A DNA stretch of 64,000 nt, from NCBI RefSeq assembly GCF_030756675.1, contig NZ_JAVBXD010000023.1:1-64000 (forward strand), in the 5' to 3' direction. Positions within the stretch are counted from its first letter, which is position 1, and the number at the start of each line of letters is the position of its first letter. The notes under the pieces were generated by a model. The model did no database searches, was not told the origin of the DNA, and saw only the letters and a list, made by a program, of their open reading frames with translations. A program made the position numbers and the translations under genes. Shown in pieces: positions 18,423 through 25,701 of this stretch. The DNA comes from Bacillus multifaciens. GTDB lineage: Bacteria > Bacillota > Bacilli > Bacillales > Bacillaceae_G.

Positions 18423-19925
18423 ATGAGCAGCATACAGAAAAAAACAGACATTATTTTAATTGGTGCTGGAGTCATGAGCGCGACTTTGGGATCATTGCTG
18501 AAAGAGTTAGCACCTGAGTGGGAAATCAAAGTCTTTGAAAAACTTGCAGATGCAGGAGAAGAAAGTTCTAACGAATGGAATAATGCAGGTACGGGCCATG
18601 CTGCACTATGCGAGCTTAACTATACATCTGAAAAATCTGACGGATCTATAGATATCAGCAAAGCTATAAAAATTAATGAACAGTTTCAGCTTTCAAGACA
18701 GTTTTGGTCTTATCTTGTAAACAGCAATCTGATTCGTAATCCGCAGGACTTTATCATGCCAATACCTCATATGAGTTTAGTACAAGGAGAAAAAAATGTA
18801 ACGTTTTTGAAAAAACGTTTTGAAGCGCTTTCAAATAATCCGCTGTTTCAAGGGATGGAATTTTCCGATGATCTTGAAAAGCTGAAGAAATGGATTCCGC
18901 TTATCATGGAAGGTCGTACATCGAATGAACCGATAGCGGCAACCAAAATTGACTCTGGAACAGATGTCAACTTTGGGGCTTTAACACGCATGTTATTTGA
19001 TCACTTACGGAGTAAAAACGTCGAGATAAACTACAAACATAGTGTTAAGGATATTAAACGTACTAGCGGTGGCTTGTGGGAAGTAAAAGTGCATGATATC
19101 GATAGCGGTAAAATCGAACATCATACTGCAAAATTCGTCTTTATCGGCGGTGGGGGCGGAAGTCTGCCTTTACTACAAAAAACCGGTATCCCTGAGTCAA
19201 AACATATTGGAGGATTCCCGGTAAGTGGATTATTTATGGTATGTAACAATCCGGAAGTTGCAGCGCAGCATCATGCAAAAGTATACGGTAAAGCTAAGGT
19301 TGGTGCTCCGCCAATGTCCGTTCCGCATCTTGATACAAGATATATCGACAACAAAAAAACGTTGTTGTTTGGACCGTTTGCCGGCTTTTCACCAAAGTTC
19401 TTGAAAACGGGTTCAAATTTTGATTTGATAGGTTCCGTAAAACCGAATAATGTCTTCACGATGTTGGCAGCAGGCGTAAAAGAGATGGCATTGACAAAAT
19501 ACTTAATCCAGCAAGTTATGTTATCGAATGAAAAGCGAATGGAAGAATTACGAGAGTTTATTCCGAACGCTAAAAGTGAGGACTGGGATGTAGTGGTAGC
19601 TGGCCAACGTGTGCAAGTTATTAAAGATACTGATGCCGGGGGGAAAGGAACGCTTCAATTTGGTACGGAAGTTGTCAGTTCTTCTGATGGCTCAGTAGCT
19701 GCATTGCTCGGAGCTTCTCCGGGGGCTTCTACTGCCGTTCATGTTATGCTGGAGGTATTAGAAAAATGCTTCCCACAACGTATGAAAGAGTGGGAACCGA
19801 AAATAAAAGAAATGATTCCTTCTTATGGCGTGTCACTAGTGGAAAACCCTGAGATTTTCAAAGAAATTCATAATTCAACAGCGAAGACGCTTGGTCTAAG
19901 CAAAAAAGAAATGGCTTGTTGTTAA
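18423..19925 (+). CDS. mqo: Malate:quinone oxidoreductase
   Basis: The 500-residue FAD-dependent peripheral membrane enzyme oxidises malate to oxaloacetate and passes electrons to quinone. The N-terminal dinucleotide fold [20 protein letters not shown], the motif [18 protein letters not shown] and the C-terminal [20 protein letters not shown] are diagnostic of Mqo. Length is normal. ATG 18423 (MSSIQKKTD) has GAGG 7 bp upstream and fits the family start better than the in-frame ATG at 18408. It lies in the accessory region; it is unknown whether the strain has another copy. Confidence 0.95.
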   Translation: MSSIQKKTDIILIGAGVMSATLGSLLKELAPEWEIKVFEKLADAGEESSNEWNNAGTGHAALCELNYTSEKSDGSIDISKAIKINEQFQLSRQFWSYLVNSNLIRNPQDFIMPIPHMSLVQGEKNVTFLKKRFEALSNNPLFQGMEFSDDLEKLKKWIPLIMEGRTSNEPIAATKIDSGTDVNFGALTRMLFDHLRSKNVEINYKHSVKDIKRTSGGLWEVKVHDIDSGKIEHHTAKFVFIGGGGGSLPLLQKTGIPESKHIGGFPVSGLFMVCNNPEVAAQHHAKVYGKAKVGAPPMSVPHLDTRYIDNKKTLLFGPFAGFSPKFLKTGSNFDLIGSVKPNNVFTMLAAGVKEMALTKYLIQQVMLSNEKRMEELREFIPNAKSEDWDVVVAGQRVQVIKDTDAGGKGTLQFGTEVVSSSDGSVAALLGASPGASTAVHVMLEVLEKCFPQRMKEWEPKIKEMIPSYGVSLVENPEIFKEIHNSTAKTLGLSKKEMACC

Positions 19926-19959
19926 TTTTTGGATGTGAAACAGTTTAAGTAATATAGTC

Positions 19960-20050
19960 TGTGGATTTGGAATAAAGTCACGATGTCGCCCCCCTTTTAG
20001 ATAATTAGATTTAAAGGGGGGCTTTTTATCGTAAAAAGGAAAAGAATATG
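19960..20050 (+). mobile_element. Second, decayed Tn7-like end with the start of tnsA
   Basis: TGTGGATTTGGAATAAAGT matches the glmS-proximal end (TGTAGATTTAAAATAAAGT at 9912). The hairpin GCCCCCC(TTT...AAA)GGGGGGC and the T-run follow in the same order. Next comes GTAAAAAGGAAAAGAAT, matching the tnsA codons for KRKR. The ATG has become ATC and the frame is soon lost. It begins 34 bp after the mqo stop. It appears to be a remnant of a second related insertion or of an island rearrangement. Confidence 0.6.
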
Positions 20051-20093
20051 TGCTATAAGTATTGTTAAGTTGAGATGTTCTAAAGCTTGTTTA

Positions 20094-20118
20094 GATCCTG
20101 TGTTACAGGATCTTTTTT
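20094..20118 (+). terminator. Terminator-like hairpin
   Basis: GATCCTG-TGTTA-CAGGATC followed by six T. No intact gene precedes it, so it is probably the end of a lost gene. Confidence 0.65.
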
Positions 20119-20203
20119 CATTAACTAAAAGGGCAGTCTGGTAGCAGAAGGGTTTCACTATAATGATATCGAATTTGGCATTATGATAAATTATTTTAAG
20201 GGG

Positions 20204-20529
20204 AGAAAATAATTGAACCTAGGATATGTCATGGAGACTTTCATCCATTTAACTTAATCATGAGCAATGATAACGTGAAAATTATTGATTGGGTGGATGC
20301 TAGCTCGGGAGATATTCGTGCAGATGTATATCGAACATATCTGTTGTATTCGCAATCTTCAGTAGAATTAGCTGAAATGTATTTGCATATATATTGCCAA
20401 AATACTGGTTTAGCAAAGGATGAAGTTTTTGAATGGGCTCCTATTATTGCTGGGGCAAGGTTATCGGAAAATGTATCTTCAGAAAACGTGGAGCATCTAA
20501 ATCAGTTGGTAGATCAGTATTGGAATTAA
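20204..20529 (+). pseudogene. 5'-truncated aminoglycoside phosphotransferase/choline kinase-type gene
   Basis: The open frame from 20204 reads ICHGDFHPFNLIMSNDNVKI and IDWVDASSGDIRADVYRT, the catalytic HGDxHxxN and metal-binding IDW-D motifs of APH-type kinases. It then runs to the normal C-terminal end. The N-terminal ~two thirds, with the nucleotide-binding lobe, is missing and a stop lies just upstream. The first ATG (20260) is after the catalytic loop, so no active enzyme can be made. Deletion by the rearrangement that left the Tn7-like end nearby is plausible. Confidence 0.8.
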
Positions 20530-20670
20530 GGAATATCATAGAGGGGACTATGAAAAAATTGCTTAGCCTTATATTTGATATAGTCACTAAGCGGTTATAT
20601 GATATAAATACCAAAGTATAATGAAATGCTTAAGTGAAAAAATAATAACCGGAAGAAAGTGGGGATTTAA

Positions 20671-21051
20671 ATGATTAATAAAGTCGGTCAAATTATGTTA
20701 TATGTAAATAACCAAGATGAGGCAGTGCAATTTTGGAAAGAAAAAGTAGGGTTCTGTGTAGTTTCTGAAGAAGATAATGGCCAAGGGTTTAGATGGATTG
20801 AAATTTCTCCAACAAAGGAAGCAGGGACGAGTATTATTCTTCATAATAAGGAGCTAATTGGTAAAATGCAGCCTGAATTAAATCTGGGTACACCTTCGCT
20901 GATGTTTTTTACGGAAAATCTCGATCAGTTATATAAAGACTTATCAGATAAAAAAGTCACAGTCGGAGAAATTGTAAGCATGCCTTCTGGTAGAGTATTT
21001 AATTTTGCTGATCATGAAAATAATTATTTTGCAGTAATGGAAAAAAAGTAA
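20671..21051 (+). CDS. VOC (glyoxalase/bleomycin-resistance-like) family protein
   Basis: The 126-residue cytoplasmic protein has a vicinal-oxygen-chelate fold with two beta-alpha-beta modules. The start INKVGQIMLYVNNQDEAVQF and WKEKVGFCVV, and the end PSGRVFNFADHENNYFAVME, are typical. The substrate cannot be assigned; the family includes thiol transferases, dioxygenases and drug-binding proteins. The ribosome site GGAAGAAAGTGGGG precedes the ATG, and a strong terminator follows. Confidence 0.8.
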   Translation: MINKVGQIMLYVNNQDEAVQFWKEKVGFCVVSEEDNGQGFRWIEISPTKEAGTSIILHNKELIGKMQPELNLGTPSLMFFTENLDQLYKDLSDKKVTVGEIVSMPSGRVFNFADHENNYFAVMEKK

Positions 21052-21055
21052 ATTA

Positions 21056-21109
21056 AAAACACACTAAAAGAGAGAGCATGATGACATCTCTTTTGGTGTG
21101 TTTTTTTGT
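21056..21109 (+). terminator. Terminator of the VOC gene
   Basis: AAAACACACTAAAAGAGA pairs with TCTCTTTTGGTGTGTTTTTT and ends in a T-run. Confidence 0.85.
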
Positions 21110-21228
21110 AAAGTGTAATAAGAAATATTTGGGCTCTAACTGTCATATGAAAATAAAGGGTTAACTGAACTGCAATGTAATTCACTAAGCTAACGAATAG
21201 ATTGTGAAGATGAGTGGGAGGGGAACAT

Positions 21229-22071
21229 ATGGATTCAAGGAAAGCATCTTTGAGCTTCGAGAAAGCTAAATGTGGTGGTCTTTATGAAGGTGCCATGTAT
21301 ACAATCATCGTCAATAGGCTTAGGACGGCTGGTTGTGTTTTCGCCGAAGATGAGGCACGGCTGCTTATTTCTGCGGCCATGACGCCGGCTGAACTTGCCG
21401 CCATGGTGGACCGGCGAGTAACTGGTTTTCCTCTCGAACACATCATCGGATGGACGGAGTTTTGTGGTCTACGGATAGCGGTGGGACCGGGAGTCTTCGT
21501 ACCCCGCTATCGCACAGAGTTTCTCGTCCGCCAGGCTGCCGCCCTCACTCGGCCAGGAGCTGTCGTAGTTGACCTGTGTTGTGGTTCGGGTGCATTGGGC
21601 GCTGTACTGGCTGCAATGCAGGAACGGATTGAGTTATACGCCTCCGACATTGACCCAGCTGCGGTGCAGTGTGCTTTGCAAAACGTCGCTGCAATCGGTG
21701 GTCGTGTGTACGAAGGTGATCTCTATGAAGCATTGCCCACCATACTGCGCTGCCGCGTCGATGTCCTAGTTGCGAACACACCCTATGTACCTACCGAGGC
21801 GATCAGGCTGCTCCCTTCAGAGGCTCGCATACACGAGGCGCGTGTGGCGCTTGACGGGGGAACGGATGGGCTTGATATACAGCGACGAGTGGCGGCTGAG
21901 GCATCGCTTTGGCTGGCACCTGGTGGCCATCTGCTTGTTGAGACGAGTGAGTGGCAGGCATCGTATACCGCCGAGATATTCACTCGGAATGGGTTGATAC
22001 CGCGTTTGGCCAGGTCTGAAGAGCTGGATGCCACCGTGGTCATCGGAGCGAAGAAAATCAGTAGGGGATAA
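21229..22071 (+). CDS. HemK/PrmC-family class I methyltransferase (putative protein N5-glutamine methyltransferase)
   Basis: The 280-residue SAM-dependent methyltransferase has motif I VVDLCCGSGALGAVLA near residue 120, an acidic loop YASDIDPAAVQCA and the catalytic-type motif VLVANTPYVPTEAI. Here NTPY replaces the usual NPPY of HemK/PrmC. The N-terminal ~90 residues form the helical substrate domain. Base composition is strikingly G+C-rich compared with the AT-rich neighbours, so recent transfer from a high-G+C donor is likely. ATG 21229 follows GGGAGGGG; the GTG at 21214 lies inside that ribosome site. A perfect hairpin follows the stop. Confidence 0.85.
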   Translation: MDSRKASLSFEKAKCGGLYEGAMYTIIVNRLRTAGCVFAEDEARLLISAAMTPAELAAMVDRRVTGFPLEHIIGWTEFCGLRIAVGPGVFVPRYRTEFLVRQAAALTRPGAVVVDLCCGSGALGAVLAAMQERIELYASDIDPAAVQCALQNVAAIGGRVYEGDLYEALPTILRCRVDVLVANTPYVPTEAIRLLPSEARIHEARVALDGGTDGLDIQRRVAAEASLWLAPGGHLLVETSEWQASYTAEIFTRNGLIPRLARSEELDATVVIGAKKISRG

Positions 22072-22108
22072 CTGGCTGTAAAAGCCCAATTGGGCTTTTA
22101 CAGCCAGT
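22071..22108 (+). terminator. Perfect 17-bp hairpin after the methyltransferase gene
   Basis: ACTGGCTGTAAAAGCCC and its exact complement flank an AATT loop, starting at the last base of the stop codon. There is no T-run, so it may act as an mRNA 3' stabiliser or be a half of the adjacent dispersed element. Confidence 0.65.
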
Positions 22109-22109
22109 G

Positions 22110-22151
22110 AGGAGATGAAGAAGGCCTACTGATGGAAGTTTTACTTTATTT
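22110..22151 (+). repeat. AGTTTCACTTTAT element end, copy 4
   Basis: CTACTGATGGAAGTTTTACT at 22127-22146 matches the ends at 14.30 and 26.87 kb. It abuts the 3' end of mug. Confidence 0.5.
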
Positions 22152-22652
22152 GAATACTAACTTTGCAAGCTGCTTATAAATCTCTACAATTTCTTCAAGT
22201 CTCATTCTTACTAACCCGCTTGAGGATGGAGCAACAAAATCAATTGTTCCAGGTATGATTGGTTCAGGCTGCTGTCCCCACGGCGCTACTTTTTGTCCGC
22301 TATATTCTTGATAAACACCTTTTCCAACAAAACAAACCACTTTTGGTTTTAACCGTATAATTTTTTGTTTTAAAATTTCTTTTCCTTCCTTATACTCTTC
22401 TTTTGTAATTTCATTCGCCGCCTTAGTTGGTCTTGTTACTATGTTTGTAAGACCCATATCGAGATCCAACAGTTTATAATCTTCCGAAGCATCATATTTC
22501 TTAGGGGTTAATCCCGCTTCATAGAGAATTTTCCAAAAGCGATTATTGGGATTGGCGAAGTGATGTCCTGTCTCACTTGAGCGAATACTTGGATTAAAGC
22601 CGACGAATAAAATGTTTAAATCTTCTTTAACATGATCATTAATTGAGTTCAA
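22146..22652 (-). CDS. mug: G/U mismatch-specific uracil-DNA glycosylase
   Basis: The 168-residue member of the Mug/TDG family excises uracil or damaged cytosine derivatives opposite guanine. The pyrimidine-binding motif LFVGFNPSIRSSETGHHFAN, followed by PNNRFWKILYEAG near the start, is diagnostic. VCFVGKGVY and PSSSGLVRM form the second active-site half. The ribosome site GAGGAGG precedes the start. With alkA, adaA and adaB it makes this accessory region rich in DNA-repair genes. Confidence 0.9.
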   Translation of the reverse strand: MNSINDHVKEDLNILFVGFNPSIRSSETGHHFANPNNRFWKILYEAGLTPKKYDASEDYKLLDLDMGLTNIVTRPTKAANEITKEEYKEGKEILKQKIIRLKPKVVCFVGKGVYQEYSGQKVAPWGQQPEPIIPGTIDFVAPSSSGLVRMRLEEIVEIYKQLAKLVFK

Positions 22653-22857
22653 GGTTAAACCTCCTCTTTTATGGAATTTAAACGTATAAAGTTTTTTTAT
22701 TTTACCACAAGTTCTGGATTACATTTCCTATTCAAAAGATGTAAGGGGCAGTTCAAATTATTCATGATGCTCTGGTTGTTATGTTAATGGTGTTTTCGCA
22801 CGAGGGAAAAGTACTTTTCCTCGTATTTTGTATTTCCTGTGAAGAAATGAGTTTTTG

Positions 22858-22899
22858 CAACTACTTCTTAATTAAGAAATAGTTAAGAAGTAGTTAAGT
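22858..22899 (+). promoter_or_regulatory. Inverted repeat upstream of bcrC
   Basis: AACTACTTCTTAA and TTAAGAAGTAGTT form a perfect 13-bp inverted repeat ~95 bp before the bcrC start, with an internal second copy of TTAAGAA. It is probably an operator or a promoter-proximal hairpin. The cognate regulator is unknown. Confidence 0.5.
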
Positions 22900-22994
22900 C
22901 CCATTTAAACCTTTTTTCCGATAATAAAATGAGAAGCATACAAAAAGGTATATGGCAATCAGTCAATCACCTTACGATAAAGGAGGATTTGAAA

Positions 22995-23594
22995 ATGTCT
23001 CTTTCACAATTCAATATTGATGTCTTTCGAGCAATCAATGATTTAGGTAAACAATATTCGTTCTTAAACTCGGCCATGGTATTCTTGGCGGAATATATGG
23101 TATATATTTTAGGCTTAATTATTATCGCTTATTGGTTTACCGGGTCCAGAAAAGGTAGGATGATGGTTATTCAGGCGATGATTGCTTTTGTAATTGCTGA
23201 GGTGGTTGGAAAAATAGCAGGGAAATTCCATTTCAATTATCAACCGTTTGCAGTGTTGCCTGATGTGAATAAACTTGTCAATCATGCGGTAGATAATTCA
23301 TTTCCTAGTGACCATACGATTCTATTTTTCTCAATTTGTTTTTCGTTTTGGCTTGTTCATAAAAAGACTTGGTGGTTATGGCTTATACTTGCATTTTGCG
23401 TAGCGATCTCTCGTATTTGGGTAGGAGTTCATTATCCTTTCGATGTTGTAATAGGAGCTTTAATAGGATGTGTTTCAGCGGTATTTTCGTATTGGTTAGT
23501 ACCTAGATTTTCTTTTATCACACAATTGCTTACTCTATATGAAAGAGTAGAACAACATGTTTTACCATCCAAAAACAAATCAAAGGGATTTTGA
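22995..23594 (+). CDS. bcrC: Undecaprenyl-diphosphatase (BcrC/PAP2 type)
   Basis: The 199-residue integral membrane phosphatase has five to six hydrophobic segments. It recycles undecaprenyl diphosphate for peptidoglycan synthesis and gives bacitracin resistance. The PAP2 signature is complete in BcrC style: GKFHFNYQPFA, then PSDHTILFF (catalytic His) and SRIWVGVHYPFDVVIG. The ribosome site AAAGGAGGATT fixes ATG 22995, and the 22-codon in-frame extension upstream has none. It converges on the SCIFF maturase gene across a shared terminator. Confidence 0.92.
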   Translation: MSLSQFNIDVFRAINDLGKQYSFLNSAMVFLAEYMVYILGLIIIAYWFTGSRKGRMMVIQAMIAFVIAEVVGKIAGKFHFNYQPFAVLPDVNKLVNHAVDNSFPSDHTILFFSICFSFWLVHKKTWWLWLILAFCVAISRIWVGVHYPFDVVIGALIGCVSAVFSYWLVPRFSFITQLLTLYERVEQHVLPSKNKSKGF

Positions 23595-23619
23595 GTATAC
23601 AAGTATAAAAATCTTTAAA

Positions 23620-23662
23620 GAGGCTGAGCATAAGTCAAACATTGACTTATGCTCAGCCTCTT
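23620..23662. terminator. Bidirectional terminator bcrC / SCIFF maturase
   Basis: A perfect 20-bp inverted repeat starting AGAGGCTGAGCATAAGTC with a 3-base loop, A-rich before and T-rich after. Confidence 0.92.
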
Positions 23663-23677
23663 ATTATATCTTTGTAC

Positions 23678-25069
23678 TTATTCAGCTTTTTCAATAGCTC
23701 TCATGGATTCAACCACTTTAACCATCATGGAACATTCGACCCTCTTACGGAAGATGTCACAACTGAAATCGTAGATTCCATTGATGGAGCCAGTTGCGTG
23801 CAGCGCATTGGCAGGGCAGCCGCCGCTGCAGTAAAGCTTCGCCCAACATTCCTGACATTCTGGCTTAGAATAACAGTTGCTTTCTTTAAATTGGCACGCT
23901 GTTTCTTGTTTTGTAATTCCATCCCAGATATTTCCCATGCTGTATTCTTGATCTCCAACAAATTGGTGGCAAGGGAAGAGCTCGCCCCATGGTGTGACAG
24001 CGAGATATTCGGTTCCTGAGCCGCAACCTGAAATTCTCTTTTGGATGCAAGGGCCTTCAGAGAGATCAAGCATGTAATGGTAGAAGGTGAAGCCATTGCC
24101 TTCTTCCTCACGCTTTAGCATTTCCTGGGCGAGAATTTCGTACTGGTTGTAAATCTCAGGTAGGTCTTCTTCGGTAAGTGCATATGGTTCCCGAGGATCA
24201 CAGATGACTGGTTCCATCGAGAGTTTGTCGAAACCAAGATCTGCGATATGAAAAATGTCATTAGTAAAGTCGACGTTGTTGTGAGTGTAGGTTCCACGCA
24301 CATAGTATTCTTTATCTCCACGCTTTTCGATGAATTCCTGGAACTTCGGAACGATATAATCGTAGCTGCCCTTTCCAGTTACTGTTTTACGCAGGTGATC
24401 GTGGACTTCTTTTCTTCCATCAAGACTTAATACGACGTTGTACATTTCCTTGTTTAAGAACTCCGTGACCTCATCGTTTAAGAGCATCCCATTTGTAGTG
24501 AAGGTGAAGCGAAAAGTTTTTTTGTATTCTTTTTCTTTGCTTCTTGCGTAAGTGACAATTTGTTTAACAACTTTCCAGGCCATAAGCGGTTCTCCGCCGA
24601 AGAAGTCGATGTCGAGGTTTCGGTGGTGACCGGAGTTTTCTAGTAGATAATCGATCGCTCTTTTACCAACCTCATAGCTCATAATCGCCCTATTTCCGTT
24701 GTATTTTCCTTGGCTGGCGAAGCAGTATTCGCATGACAGATTGCATGTATGTGCGACGTTGAGGCAGAGGGCCTTTACATAAGTTTGGCGATTTCTTAAA
24801 TCAATTGAGAGATTCTTAAATTCATCCGCAGTAAAGAGTTGCCCATCATTTTTCAGCTCTTCAATATCTACGATTGTTTCTTGAATGTCCTTCTCAGAGA
24901 TGCCTGCATCATGTGCGTATTTTTCCAGCATCATTGTTACGATTGCTTCCGCAGGAGTAGTCTCATAAAGCGCGATAATTTCATAGGCGAGATCGTCGAC
25001 AACATGTACCGATCCACTATAGGTATCGAGCACGATGTTGTAGCCGTTTAGTTTATATTGATGAATCAT
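23678..25069 (-). CDS. SCIFF peptide maturase, radical SAM/SPASM thioether-forming enzyme (ScfB-like)
   Basis: The 463-residue enzyme has an N-terminal peptide-recognition (RRE-like) region (residues 1-90). The radical SAM cluster C109-x3-C113-x2-C116 lies in HTCNLSCEYCF. A SPASM domain rich in auxiliary-cluster Cys ends the protein: ISGCGSGTEYLAVTPWGELF-PCHQF, CYSKPECQECWAKLYCSGGC and CDIFRKRVEC. FFGGEPLM is the Gly-rich SAM-binding block. The family installs Cys-to-Thr thioether links in the SCIFF precursor. The precursor gene lies 114 bp upstream on the same strand, separated by a hairpin. The system is known mainly from Clostridia, so transfer is likely. Confidence 0.93.
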   Translation of the reverse strand: MIHQYKLNGYNIVLDTYSGSVHVVDDLAYEIIALYETTPAEAIVTMMLEKYAHDAGISEKDIQETIVDIEELKNDGQLFTADEFKNLSIDLRNRQTYVKALCLNVAHTCNLSCEYCFASQGKYNGNRAIMSYEVGKRAIDYLLENSGHHRNLDIDFFGGEPLMAWKVVKQIVTYARSKEKEYKKTFRFTFTTNGMLLNDEVTEFLNKEMYNVVLSLDGRKEVHDHLRKTVTGKGSYDYIVPKFQEFIEKRGDKEYYVRGTYTHNNVDFTNDIFHIADLGFDKLSMEPVICDPREPYALTEEDLPEIYNQYEILAQEMLKREEEGNGFTFYHYMLDLSEGPCIQKRISGCGSGTEYLAVTPWGELFPCHQFVGDQEYSMGNIWDGITKQETACQFKESNCYSKPECQECWAKLYCSGGCPANALHATGSINGIYDFSCDIFRKRVECSMMVKVVESMRAIEKAE

Positions 25070-25095
25070 ACTTGATAATCAAGCTCCTTTTATTT

Positions 25096-25113
25096 ATAAA
25101 GTGAAACTTCCAT
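25096..25113 (-). repeat. AGTTTCACTTTAT element end, copy 5
   Basis: On the minus strand ATGGAAGTTTCACTTTAT lies between the SCIFF precursor and maturase genes, just before the maturase ribosome site. Confidence 0.5.
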
Positions 25114-25141
25114 TATACCTGTTCATACGGGATAAAAATGG

Positions 25142-25168
25142 CCGCCCATCTGGGAAGCAGCTGGGCGG
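25142..25168 (-). terminator. Hairpin between SCIFF precursor and maturase genes (partial terminator)
   Basis: On the minus strand CCGCCCA / TGGGCGG is followed by CCATTTTTATC. A weak terminator here would make more precursor than enzyme mRNA, which is common in RiPP operons. Confidence 0.65.
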
Positions 25169-25183
25169 TACGTGTCTTGTTTC

Positions 25184-25333
25184 CTATCTGTTCATTGTGT
25201 TTTCACACTTTTGATTTGCAACTCCGCAAGACGTTTTGCAAGCTGATTGGCAAGATGTTTGGCATGCGCCACATCCACCATGTTTTACCGTATCCATTAG
25301 TTTACGAGTGCTAAGTGTTACGATTCTTTTCAT
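25184..25333 (-). CDS. SCIFF ribosomal peptide precursor (six cysteines in ~45 residues)
   Basis: A 49-residue peptide that begins MKRIVTLSTRKLMDTVKHGG and continues CGACQTSCQSACKTSCG-VANQKCEN. The six Cys (residues 21, 24, 28, 32, 36, 43) and the QTSCQSACKTSC core match the SCIFF family of Clostridia. The ribosome site AAAAGGAGTT precedes ATG 25333 by 7 bp. It is the natural substrate of the adjacent radical SAM maturase, which would link Cys to Thr by thioethers. The mature product's role is unknown even in Clostridia. Three Fnr-type sites lie upstream. Confidence 0.92.
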   Translation of the reverse strand: MKRIVTLSTRKLMDTVKHGGCGACQTSCQSACKTSCGVANQKCENTMNR

Positions 25334-25354
25334 GACGTATAACTCCTTTTAAAA

Positions 25355-25461
25355 AGTATTTTTTAAGTAACAAGCTCCATGTTTGTGAATTACTTCACAT
25401 TAAAAGTTATAATTTGTGAATCGTTTCACATTTACAACTGCAATTTGTGATTGCTTTCACA
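25355..25461 (-). promoter_or_regulatory. SCIFF promoter with three phased Fnr/Crp-type sites
   Basis: Three copies of TGTGA-N6-TCACA lie at 25384-25399 (TGTGAATTACTTCACA), 25415-25430 (TGTGAATCGTTTCACA) and 25446-25461 (TGTGATTGCTTTCACA). Their starts are exactly 31 bp apart, about three helical turns. On the minus strand a possible -10 AATACT (25355-25360) puts the nearest site about 42 bp upstream of the expected start point, the class II activator position. TGTGA-N6-TCACA is the Bacillus Fnr consensus. The sites are seen directly; the regulator is inferred. Confidence 0.8.
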
Positions 25462-25701
25462 TTAATTTCAGTAATTATTTTAACAATACCTTCGATTTAC
25501 GTCAATTACTCGTGTTGTTTTGATACTGCGGAAATGCCACTTGATTGTGGGTCTTCTTTTTTTCATCGCGATGTGAAGGGTATTGAGAGTTTAAAACTTT
25601 CTCATATAATTATGATTTGGGATTTCCTATTATATAATAGGGAATCCGTCCGTTCTTAAGATCATAAACGGACGGAGATTTTTATTTTACGAGTTTTGCG
25701 A
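25462..25701. other. Intergenic region with a rightward terminator
   Basis: No convincing gene. CCGTCCGTT (25646-25654) and AACGGACGG (25668-25676) form a hairpin followed by AGATTTTTATTTT, a terminator for rightward transcripts although no intact rightward gene precedes it. The 70-codon rightward frame at 25447 overlaps the Fnr sites and lacks a ribosome site. Confidence 0.45.

Noticed and set aside
25384-25461. Three palindromes considered as classical cAMP-CRP sites
   Set aside because: Bacillus lacks cAMP-CRP control; the same TGTGA-N6-TCACA sequence is the Fnr site in Bacillus, which is the more likely reading.
25447-25659. 70-codon rightward ORF before dctB
   Set aside because: It starts inside the third Fnr-type palindrome, lacks a ribosome site, and changes from hydrophobic to random composition.
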